From Gammaproteobacteria bacterium (GTDB lineage Bacteria > Pseudomonadota > Gammaproteobacteria > Pseudomonadales > PIVM01): a stretch of 64,000 nt of DNA. The stretch lies in NCBI GenBank assembly GCA_003353945.1, contig PIVM01000001.1, positions 104,514 through 168,513 of the forward strand, written 5' to 3'. Both the position numbers and the translations under genes were made by a program. Under the pieces are notes generated by a model. That model had not been told where the DNA came from and ran no database searches. It worked only from the letters and a program-made list of their open reading frames with translations. Each line of letters starts with the position of its first letter. Within the stretch, counting starts at the first letter, position 1. This document shows positions 18,509 to 26,533 of this stretch, piece after piece.

Positions 18509-20122
18509 TTATTCAGTATGGACGCCAGCAGCCTGAGGGGAAAACAACTCAAGCAGAATCCTTTCCTGGGGTTTTTCAGAAGCCGTCTTGGGGATTCGCT
18601 CAACAACCTGCAAATAACTGGGTACAAAATTTGGCTCCATGGTCGTTCGACAATGTGCAAACAATTCTCCAGCATTAAAAACAGTGCTGTCAATCGGCAC
18701 GATTGCAGCAACCACATCACTTTCACCGGGTGCGCCAGAGGCAGCCGGTACTCCGTAAACAAAGACATCATCTATATGCTTGCTTTCCGCTATCACCTTT
18801 TCGACAAATCCGGCGCTGATAAAATCACCATTATGGCGAATACCTCCACCCTTGCGATATTCAAAGAACAACCAACCGTCTTCATCGCTGCGCCCCATAT
18901 CACCACTGCGATTCCAGCCGCTCTTAATCTTTTTGCGCGAGGCATCAGGCTTATTGAAGTACTCTACCTGCGCGTCACTGCCATCGTCTGGGCGACAGCA
19001 AATCTCGCCAATCTCGCCTGGCGCACATTCATTACCGGCATCATCAAGAATTTTCATTAAGATGCCCTGCATGGGTTTGCCGAAAGAACCAACCGGCCCC
19101 AGCCCCACTGGTTTATACGCCATGCCACCGCCATCGCTGGCCCCATAAAATTCAAAAATATTGACGCCAAAGCGCTCTTCATAAGCCTGCCAAATTGCCG
19201 CTGGCATTCCACCGCTGACAATCATTCTTACTGGATTGTCGCAGTCGTTTTCTTTGGGCGGTTCACTGTAAACTGCGGTCGCCATTCCACCTAACAGGGA
19301 AAAGCTTGTGCAGCCATAACGTCGGCAGATCTCCCATAATCTGGTTTTGGTGAACCGACGGCTGAAGACCGCACGATAACCCATCATCAAAGCCGGACAC
19401 AGCGCTGTCGCCTGAGCATTGTTATGGGTAAAGGAAAGTCCCGTATAGGGCCGCTCATCATCCTGATAGTTAAATATAAAACCCAGCATACCGGTGCCGC
19501 CAAAACGCTGGTTGTCACCCACGATACCCTTGGGGTCACCGGTTGTTCCTGACGTGTAAATAATCTGTAGTGGATCACTTAGCTGCGTATCACGAATATC
19601 AACCGTATCTGTAGGCTGTGCCATCACCTGATTTAAACACTCAACCCCACTGAGCTGTGATAACGACTCAGCACCGATTTCATGGGTTTCAAGGGCTAAA
19701 ATCCAATTCAATTCAGGTGTGTTTTCTCGCTCAGCAATCACTTGGGCTGCCGTGTAGTCCGCACAGATTATGCCACGACAGCCTGAATCTCGGAGCATAT
19801 AGGCCAGCTTGCTACCCTTGATGCGTGGATCAATCGGTACAAAAACGCAGCCCGTTATTGAGGCCGCAATCATGGCTTCGACAAATTCCGGATGATTACG
19901 CATCATAATGGCGAAACGATCACCCTTCTGCATGTCTTTTTTGATCAGCGCTGCCGCCAGCGCATTGCCATTTTTTTGCAGATCTGCATAGGTTCGAACT
20001 TCATCCGGTGTCTGTCCGCCATCAAGACTATAGTGCTCGAAAGTCAGCACATCCAGATCCGGTTTTTGTTCAGCCCGAATCTGAATTAAATCGGCTAGAA
20101 TAAACTCATTTTGTTCACGCAT
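18509..20122 (-). CDS. AMP-forming acyl-CoA ligase
   Basis: A 537-residue member of the adenylate-forming family that activates a carboxylic acid with ATP and CoA. Motifs are IYTSGTTGDPKG (about 188-199), FYGASDGGG, SGDMGRSDEDGW and the catalytic Lys in PKTASEK near the C-terminus, where the usual Gly before that Lys is Glu. There is no signal peptide. It should supply the CoA thioester used by the thiolase and acyl-CoA dehydrogenase encoded upstream. The substrate cannot be told; crotonobetaine-, cyclohexanoate- and steroid-side-chain ligases look alike. Confidence 0.9.
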   Translation of the reverse strand: MREQNEFILADLIQIRAEQKPDLDVLTFEHYSLDGGQTPDEVRTYADLQKNGNALAAALIKKDMQKGDRFAIMMRNHPEFVEAMIAASITGCVFVPIDPRIKGSKLAYMLRDSGCRGIICADYTAAQVIAERENTPELNWILALETHEIGAESLSQLSGVECLNQVMAQPTDTVDIRDTQLSDPLQIIYTSGTTGDPKGIVGDNQRFGGTGMLGFIFNYQDDERPYTGLSFTHNNAQATALCPALMMGYRAVFSRRFTKTRLWEICRRYGCTSFSLLGGMATAVYSEPPKENDCDNPVRMIVSGGMPAAIWQAYEERFGVNIFEFYGASDGGGMAYKPVGLGPVGSFGKPMQGILMKILDDAGNECAPGEIGEICCRPDDGSDAQVEYFNKPDASRKKIKSGWNRSGDMGRSDEDGWLFFEYRKGGGIRHNGDFISAGFVEKVIAESKHIDDVFVYGVPAASGAPGESDVVAAIVPIDSTVFNAGELFAHCRTTMEPNFVPSYLQVVERIPKTASEKPQERILLELFSPQAAGVHTE

Positions 20123-20212
20123 AACAATGCCTCAAGAGATTGTTCAACTGGGTACTCAAGGGAAGGGCTAAGGTGAAATCAAACTACAACCGCAGCGTAT
20201 TTGCTTTTTATT

Positions 20213-20300
20213 ACCCTTACCCTCACCGCAGTCCTCTCCCGCGAGAGGGAGAAGAAGTTAGTTAGCTTTTTTGGCACCCTCCAGGTAGGAGAGGGGACTT
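20213..20300. repeat. REP-like intergenic repeat
   Basis: The gap between thiolase and ligase genes carries TTACCCTTACCCTCACCGCA followed by a small palindrome CCTCTC-CCGC-GAGAGG (20233-20248), then a second GAGAGGGG block at 20290-20297. This CCCTCACC...CTCTCCC pattern is typical of REP-type palindromic elements scattered through gammaproteobacterial chromosomes. It could also attenuate read-through between the two halves of the cluster. Confidence 0.6.
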
Positions 20301-20312
20301 GCTGGATGGAAC

Positions 20313-21524
20313 CTAGCGTTTAACAATCGTAATATTCATGGCAGCCACTTCACCGTTTATGGTGCCACCACCGTTGTGCGCCAATGCTACACGTGCACCG
20401 TCAATCTGACGTTTGCCCGCCCTTCCCTGCAGCTGCAATGTCATTTCTGTCAGCTGAGCCAAACCGGTGGCGCCAACCGGATGGCCTTTACGCAACAAAC
20501 CACCAGAGGTATTCACCGGTATTCGACCACCCAGCTTGGTATCACCATCTTCAAGCAATTTCACGCACTCGCCCGGTTTACATAACTGCAGCCCTTCATA
20601 CGCAATTAATTCAGTCACAGCAGATGAGTCATGCAGTTCGACATGATCCAGATCTTCTGGCGTCACACCTGCTTCATAATAAGCCTCTTCCACACACATC
20701 GATGAAACATTATCTTCAGCGCCTTCGGGGTGATCAAAATAGGAGTGCAAAACACTGGAGACTACGCGCACTGGATTCTTTATACCCAACTGGCGCGCTT
20801 TGCGTTCACTGACAATAATTGCAGCCGCCCCGCCATCAGCTATCGGGCAGATCATCGGTCGCGTTAGCGGATCAACGATAACCGGCTGAGCCAATACTTC
20901 TTCCACTGTCATTTCATTTTTAAACTGTGCACGAGGATTAAAACTGCCATGAAAGGAGTTTTTTGCCGATACCATGGCAAAATGCTCAACCGTCGAGCCG
21001 TATTTTTCCATATGCTCTCTGGCCAGCACGCCGTAGAAATCCGCAAACATGGAGCGGTTTTTCCCAGACCCTTCAGGCTGGCCTGCTGTAATTTCAGCCA
21101 TCATCTGATCGCGCACTTCAACATCGACAGCGCCACCAAAGGCAGCGTAAGTAACCATCTTGTTTTCGTGAAAGAGTTTTTCCACACCAACGACAAGTGC
21201 AACATCATAATAACCAGCAGAGACCATCATGCAGGCTTGATTCAATGCAGTGCTGCCACTGCCACAGGCGTTTTCAATATTGATAATAGGTACTTTGCCT
21301 AAACCAATCGAACTTAAAATCACCTGGCCTCGAATCGATTCCTGCCCCGTCACTGTACCGGCCGCACAATTGCCGACATAGGCCGCCTCGATATCGCCCA
21401 AGGCAATGCCTGCATCTTTTACTGCGTCCAATACGGGCTGGCCACCCAGCCATTTCAGACTTTTATCAAAGTGTTTGCCGAAATCGGTCATGCCGACTCC
21501 GGCAACAACGGCGTTGACACGCAT
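20313..21524 (-). CDS. Thiolase-family protein, SCP2-type
   Basis: A 403-residue thiolase. The nucleophile Cys87 lies in ENACGSGSTA, the catalytic His in RKGHPVGATG, and the C-terminal loop reads ALAHNGGG, so the second cysteine of biosynthetic thiolases is replaced by His-Asn-Gly. This is typical of the SCP-x/SCP2 thiolase group that cleaves branched or steroid-side-chain 3-ketoacyl-CoA. Some members instead pair with a DUF35 partner as aldolases; no DUF35 gene is present here. It lies in the acyl-CoA cluster, 40 bases after the nitroreductase. Confidence 0.9.
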   Translation of the reverse strand: MRVNAVVAGVGMTDFGKHFDKSLKWLGGQPVLDAVKDAGIALGDIEAAYVGNCAAGTVTGQESIRGQVILSSIGLGKVPIINIENACGSGSTALNQACMMVSAGYYDVALVVGVEKLFHENKMVTYAAFGGAVDVEVRDQMMAEITAGQPEGSGKNRSMFADFYGVLAREHMEKYGSTVEHFAMVSAKNSFHGSFNPRAQFKNEMTVEEVLAQPVIVDPLTRPMICPIADGGAAAIIVSERKARQLGIKNPVRVVSSVLHSYFDHPEGAEDNVSSMCVEEAYYEAGVTPEDLDHVELHDSSAVTELIAYEGLQLCKPGECVKLLEDGDTKLGGRIPVNTSGGLLRKGHPVGATGLAQLTEMTLQLQGRAGKRQIDGARVALAHNGGGTINGEVAAMNITIVKR

Positions 21525-21564
21525 AGTGATGATCTCCTAAAAACTGGCTTGAGGATTGACGCAA

Positions 21565-22353
21565 TTAAATCATGCCTGAACCCGGCAGATTATATTTTTG
21601 TCGCAATGCTTCCAATTCTTCTTCCCGATTCGTTGAAGGCGCTGCCGCCTGGAAGAATTTGTCTTGGGTTAATTGACTAACGACCTCTTCAGAGCGCGGA
21701 AAGGGATTATCGTAGCTGTTCAACTGGAAAAGCGATTCAAAAGGCAAGCGGGGACGCTGTCCACCCGCATCAGCACTTTCAGCTGGATAACCAACGGTTT
21801 GCACCACCACAATCCGGCAGCTCTCCGGTATATTAAAGGCTTTTTCGACTACCGACCATTCGGCCGAACCCTGACAACAGGTTCCGAGACCCTGTTCAAA
21901 AGCGATCAAGGTGGCTTGCGCAACAGCCTGCCCCAGATCCATATCCACCATACCTGGGCCCTTAAGAAATTCACTGATGCTGTCAAACAGCGGCACCAGC
22001 GTTTCTTCCAATACAGTGACTTTGTCCGGCCCATAACCCAAGGCGCCGCAGTGAACGAGTTCGCGCAAACGCTGACTGGCTTCATCCATTGCATTACCTT
22101 CAACATACCAAAGGATAATAACCGGCGCTAACTGCATTTGAAAACCACCAACCGGTGAGGGCAAACTTGCCAGTTGCTCTTCGGTCGCGGTTTCCCGATG
22201 CACGACCAGAGCACGGGCCGCGTTGTTATTGCCAAAATGCGAGGCAATACGCGCCGCTTCGAGCATGCATTGAATTTTTTCAATTTCTACAGGACGGTCC
22301 GGGTCCAGATAACGAATTGATCGGCGGTTACCAATTGCTTCTCTTAATTCCAT
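21565..22353 (-). CDS. Nitroreductase-family flavoprotein
   Basis: A 262-residue FMN-type oxidoreductase. The N-terminal IGNRRSIRYLDPDRP and the AQATLIAFEQGLGTCC segment near residues 145-160 are family hallmarks. The C-terminal 40 residues are a charged extension. Such enzymes reduce nitro groups, quinones or enone-type substrates. In a CoA-ester cluster it may act on an unsaturated intermediate, but this is inference. It lies between the dehydrogenase (30-base gap) and the thiolase. Confidence 0.85.
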   Translation of the reverse strand: MELREAIGNRRSIRYLDPDRPVEIEKIQCMLEAARIASHFGNNNAARALVVHRETATEEQLASLPSPVGGFQMQLAPVIILWYVEGNAMDEASQRLRELVHCGALGYGPDKVTVLEETLVPLFDSISEFLKGPGMVDMDLGQAVAQATLIAFEQGLGTCCQGSAEWSVVEKAFNIPESCRIVVVQTVGYPAESADAGGQRPRLPFESLFQLNSYDNPFPRSEEVVSQLTQDKFFQAAAPSTNREEELEALRQKYNLPGSGMI

Positions 22354-22383
22354 AGTGATCTCTCCAGTTCATTATTTGCAAAC

Positions 22384-23598
22384 TTAAAAACGGGAAGCTG
22401 CCATTATGCCCAACATACTGTTTTCACCATCTTCAATCAGCGAAGCGCGGGCATCACGAAAAATCTTTTCTACTGGATACTCCCGGCACAAGCCGTTACC
22501 TCCAAATATCTGCATCGCTTCACTGGCTATCTCAAAGGCGGTTTGTGTACTGATAATCTTGGCGGTTGCCGCATATTGAAATGGTACCCCAGCCTCCCCT
22601 TGTTCTGCCTCAGCCATGGCAGCACGACGCACGTAAGCCCGCGCTGTTTCCAGTTTGGCGAACATTTGAAATAAGCGTGATTTGACATTCTGGTGTTCGA
22701 TAATGGGTACGCCACCCTGCACTCTTTCTTTGGCATAGGCTAATGCGTGATCATAGGCGGCCCTTGCCACGCCGATAAACTGTTGGCCCATGGCAATATT
22801 GGCGCCTCTGAGGACAAATTCCCAAACCATGGGATAAGCATCAGGGCCACCCATTAGAAAAAACTGTTTATCAACCTTAACATTATCGAAAAAGATTTCA
22901 CCCTGATTGAGCGTGCGTTGTCCTAATTTATCCAGGGGCTTGCCTCGGGTCACACCGGGCAAATCCAGAGGTAATAAAAATACACCGCTATCGGCAATGC
23001 CATCTTTAGAGTCTTCAAAGGTCGCAAACAGAATGGCCGAACCGGCAATGGTTCCGGTGGACACCCAAGCTGCTTTTTGCCCGTTGAGAATAAAATTCTC
23101 ACCATCGCGTTTTACCAGGCAGTCAGGTCGAATCGACGGGTCACGGAATACGGGTTCAGTAAAGCCGCAATGGTCACTGCCATGATTGGGTTCGGTCAGC
23201 GCCAGGCAACAAATTTCATCCCTGGCATCAAAAAATTCACCCAGATCCTCACGACCAAAATTGCGTGCTATGGTCGAGGCCATTTTATAGAGGGCAAAGG
23301 TGATAAACATGCCCACATCGCCCCAACACAGCTCCTCTAACACGATACTATGCATCAATGCCCGCTCTGACGGCGTTAGGTCAGGCCCGTAGGATTCCTG
23401 CATTCCCTCCAAACCCAGAGCTTTGTATTTTTCCAGTGCATCCCAGAGAGGTGAGTCTTCTGCAATAACCTGCTCAGGGGTCATACGGTCCAGTTGAGCC
23501 CCTACCGGTCGCAATACTTCCCCTGCAAAGCGTCGGCAGTTTTCACGAATTGCGATCATCTCCTCGGTTATGCCAACATCCAGATCAAAATCAGTCAT
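22384..23598 (-). CDS. Acyl-CoA dehydrogenase
   Basis: A 404-residue FAD enzyme that introduces the alpha-beta double bond in an acyl-CoA. It has the usual N-terminal helical domain, central beta domain (CLALTEPNHGSD, about 134-145; STGTIAGSAILFA) and C-terminal helical domain with the FAD signature AMQIFGGNGLCREYPVEKIFRDARA. The catalytic base is not obvious by eye. It is the promoter-proximal gene of the minus-strand run dehydrogenase, nitroreductase, thiolase, ligase, aldolase. Confidence 0.93.
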   Translation of the reverse strand: MTDFDLDVGITEEMIAIRENCRRFAGEVLRPVGAQLDRMTPEQVIAEDSPLWDALEKYKALGLEGMQESYGPDLTPSERALMHSIVLEELCWGDVGMFITFALYKMASTIARNFGREDLGEFFDARDEICCLALTEPNHGSDHCGFTEPVFRDPSIRPDCLVKRDGENFILNGQKAAWVSTGTIAGSAILFATFEDSKDGIADSGVFLLPLDLPGVTRGKPLDKLGQRTLNQGEIFFDNVKVDKQFFLMGGPDAYPMVWEFVLRGANIAMGQQFIGVARAAYDHALAYAKERVQGGVPIIEHQNVKSRLFQMFAKLETARAYVRRAAMAEAEQGEAGVPFQYAATAKIISTQTAFEIASEAMQIFGGNGLCREYPVEKIFRDARASLIEDGENSMLGIMAASRF

Positions 23599-24200
23599 TC
23601 TTTTTCCCTCAATATTTTTGTCGCGACAGTATAAAACGTGAGGACGCTTAAATACATGCCTGTCGAATCAGTATGCATATCAGCATCCTATCAAATGGCA
23701 ATGATGTACATACGCATTTTGATGTAAATGCCAAATACCTTAAAACGGCAATTGTTGAAAGAAATGCTAGCGAAGAAAATTGAATTCTTAAGCGCTAAAC
23801 TCAAACTTTCTTCAGGTAGATCAAATTTATTCATGGCACCTTTTGGGCGTTAACGCCAAGCTTTGGGGATACAGTAAGATTTGGCTGTTTTTTTGGCCAA
23901 GACTTACAATTTTCCCTAACCGCGCCTAGTCTGGACTCCTTTTGTTGTCGAAGATATCAGCCTAGGTAAGTGGGGTCGTGGAGTCCTTGCATCGTTTACG
24001 TCCGAACATACGATCTTGTTCTGTCTCAACAAGTGGGGCGCTAATCTCTTTCTACACACTGAGCGGCCTCTTCTCAGTGGCAAAAGCATCGTAAATAAGC
24101 TAAAGTAAATCCGCAATAACCACAATTAAAACATAATAGCCGTAGCCTTGTTCTAGAACCGCACGCTTTATATAGAAAGATTATATTACGTGCCAAGGCT
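23599..24200. other. Non-coding region upstream of the acyl-CoA cluster
   Basis: About 600 bases between divergent genes with no supportable coding sequence. The first 150 bases upstream of the dehydrogenase should hold the cluster promoter; ATGTACAT and repeated GCAT motifs near 23670-23730 may be regulator sites but are not conclusive. Confidence 0.45.
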
Positions 24201-24779
24201 GTGAAGGACTTGCCCGGTTTGATAGCTAATAAATTAGATACAGTAAAGAATGCTCCGTTTTCGGTGCTGGTTTGGTTTCTACCTTTTGCTTTGATGCTCC
24301 ATGAGCTGGAAGAGTGGAATATTATGGCCTGGTATCAGGAGCAATTTCATAATCCCCCATCGACTTTCGATTATGTCGCACAAACTTTTCTGGTATCAAT
24401 CAGTATTTTCGGTTTTGTCTTTACAGGCTTTGTTCGGTTATTCGATTCACAAAGAATGTTGGCGCTAATAACACTGGCGGTTTTTTCTCCTATCCTGCTG
24501 GGTAATGCAATGCAGCACATTTATTGGTCATTTGCGTTTAAAGCGTATGCTCCTGGCGTCATATCTTCAGTGCTCTTGAGTATCCCGACCTTCTTATTTC
24601 TTTCCTGGCACGCCGTAACTAGCAGGCTGACACCTCTGTTCTACCTTTGCCTACTGTATTTATTTTCGTTTTATATACTCTACAGCACTATTTTATCAGG
24701 AAGAACAGTGTTGGGTGGATTAGAATCTATTCATCGTTTCAGCGCATGGCTTGCTCAAACGCTTGGCATCGGGCCGTAA
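24201..24779 (+). CDS. HXXEE-domain membrane protein
   Basis: A 192-residue polytopic protein, starting at a GTG. It carries the defining motif H-E-L-E-E at about residues 34-38, and a downstream N-x3-H pair (NAMQH) that completes the HXXEE pattern. Hydrophobic helices lie at about 20-34, 65-85, 90-110, 120-140 and 145-170. These residues could bind a metal or form a membrane active site; the family has no assigned activity. It stands alone, followed by a 219-base gap. Confidence 0.7.
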   Translation: MKDLPGLIANKLDTVKNAPFSVLVWFLPFALMLHELEEWNIMAWYQEQFHNPPSTFDYVAQTFLVSISIFGFVFTGFVRLFDSQRMLALITLAVFSPILLGNAMQHIYWSFAFKAYAPGVISSVLLSIPTFLFLSWHAVTSRLTPLFYLCLLYLFSFYILYSTILSGRTVLGGLESIHRFSAWLAQTLGIGP

Positions 24780-24998
24780 GCGGGATTTTCGGTCCATCAT
24801 CTACATTGGTCCATAAACATGGGGAGACTGGCGAAATGGGGAATGTTGCATAAAATATGAGCGCGTGGTACAACTTGCTCAGCAAAAAAATAAAAAATAA
24901 TCAAAGTAAAGTACAGTCTTGGTCACAGTATTTCCTTCTCACCGAATGAATCAGCCTCTAGCTTTGCTGTAGACCCTCGTCGCTAAGGAAGAGTAAAC

Positions 24999-26435
24999 AT
25001 GAATATAAATAATATAATAGTTTTTATTATTTCTATAGCGCTGGTCGTAATAACTGGCTGTGAACCCCCTGGACCAAAAAACTGGTATATTGATCTGGAT
25101 TCAGATGGTTTTGGTAATACGTTAATACGGATATCTGCCATAGAAAAGCCTAACGGTTATGTATTGGATAATACCGATTGTAATGATGATGATCCTGATA
25201 ATTTCCCTGGCAATACAGAGAGATGGGATGGAAAGGATAACGATTGTGACGAGCTAACCGATGAAGGAACCCAGGCGCCTCCCTTCCCCGGCGGTCTGAT
25301 AGATGCCGACATCGATGGCATTCCCGATATGTATGAGCAGCCCGGCGCTGTCTTGCAGGGTATGCCTCTGTACGAATGGGGGGCACGCCCCAACCAAAGG
25401 GATGTGTTTATCCAAATCGACTACATGGATTCCACAAACGGCGGCAGTCTACCCCTTGATGAAGGCGCTTTGCCAAACGAGGCTGCACTACAGAAAGTCG
25501 CCGCCGCTTTTGCGGCAGAGGGTACCGTCGTGCACTTTGATGTTGGTGATCTGTTTGACCAATCTGCCGATGACAGTATCAATCCGGATCGTTTCGACCT
25601 CGGTGGAGGCAGTGAAGTACCCTACCTTCCAACGATGGGTTACAGCGGTCAGGATGGTGATGTTCGCGACTACCGCGATAATTATTTGGCACCAGCGCGG
25701 CGTAATATCTTTTATTACATGCTGTTTGCTACCGCCCACAACCCTTCTGTCTACGGCATTGCTCAATTAAGCGCATATACCAGTATTGTATTTATGGCAA
25801 ACAGGAAGCTGAATACCAGCACTCCAGCAAAGACCAATGAGCTTGTCAATCTTCAGGCAGTTACCGTTATGCACGAGTTTGGCCATAATCTTGGACTTGG
25901 TCATGGCGGCGCTAGCAGTACGGGTTACAACAACAAGCCAAACTACGTTTCATCAATGAACTACCTGTACGCGGTTTACGGTATACCGGCCATTGGTCCC
26001 GGCAATGATGAAGGTGATCGTTACTATTTATTCCGTAATTACGACGGCGACTACCCACTATGCGCTCAAAATTACCCCTATAACACGTCCAGCGTTTCCC
26101 ACTCTCGTTATAGCGATACCCTTATTATTGACTTCTCTCACGGTACCAATAGTGACCTGGATGAAAGCTTTCTTATCGATGCAGACGGACTAGGAACAGC
26201 TAATGGAGTTGCGGTTGATTGGGATTGCGATCCATCCACCACAACCTTGGTAAATGGCGATGTAAATCTGGATGATGGAATGATTTCTACGTACAGCGAT
26301 TATGATGACTGGGCTAATTTACACTTTGGTTTCGGTGAAAACTACGCTCTTCGTAGTGCCTTGTTTGATACGCTGATCATCGAACCGGAACCCACCATTA
26401 TTTATGATGATTGGACTATTCTGCTCAATGAGTAA
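24999..26435 (+). CDS. Lipoprotein with MopE-type motif and metzincin protease site
   Basis: A 478-residue predicted lipoprotein with lipobox VITGC (Cys21). Residues about 30-92 hold the Asp/Cys-rich MopE motif (DCNDDDPD ... DNDCDELTDEG). A zinc protease domain follows, with HEFGHNLGLGH (His292, Glu293, His296, His302) and a Met-turn SSMNY about 20 residues later, the metzincin arrangement. It probably works on the cell surface or in the periplasm as a metal-dependent protease. The substrate is unknown, and the fusion of the two modules is not common. It is monocistronic and ends at a strong hairpin. Confidence 0.82.
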   Translation: MNINNIIVFIISIALVVITGCEPPGPKNWYIDLDSDGFGNTLIRISAIEKPNGYVLDNTDCNDDDPDNFPGNTERWDGKDNDCDELTDEGTQAPPFPGGLIDADIDGIPDMYEQPGAVLQGMPLYEWGARPNQRDVFIQIDYMDSTNGGSLPLDEGALPNEAALQKVAAAFAAEGTVVHFDVGDLFDQSADDSINPDRFDLGGGSEVPYLPTMGYSGQDGDVRDYRDNYLAPARRNIFYYMLFATAHNPSVYGIAQLSAYTSIVFMANRKLNTSTPAKTNELVNLQAVTVMHEFGHNLGLGHGGASSTGYNNKPNYVSSMNYLYAVYGIPAIGPGNDEGDRYYLFRNYDGDYPLCAQNYPYNTSSVSHSRYSDTLIIDFSHGTNSDLDESFLIDADGLGTANGVAVDWDCDPSTTTLVNGDVNLDDGMISTYSDYDDWANLHFGFGENYALRSALFDTLIIEPEPTIIYDDWTILLNE

Positions 26436-26439
26436 GACA

Positions 26440-26496
26440 TTCCACTCTAGGGCAGGCAGGCAAAAAAATAATTTTTTAGCCTGCCCTAGAGTGGAA
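26440..26496. terminator. Long perfect hairpin between convergent genes
   Basis: Arms 26440-26457 and 26479-26496 are 18-base perfect complements around a 21-base loop that itself contains A7/T6 runs. Its place five bases after one stop and 37 bases from the other suggests a bidirectional terminator. Confidence 0.85.
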
Positions 26497-26533
26497 AACC
26501 TACTGTGAACAGTCACCCTAGATGGCTTATCTA

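Noticed and set aside
18497-19060. 187-codon plus-strand frame opposite the acyl-CoA ligase
   Set aside because: The ligase on the other strand has full family motifs; the antisense frame has none.
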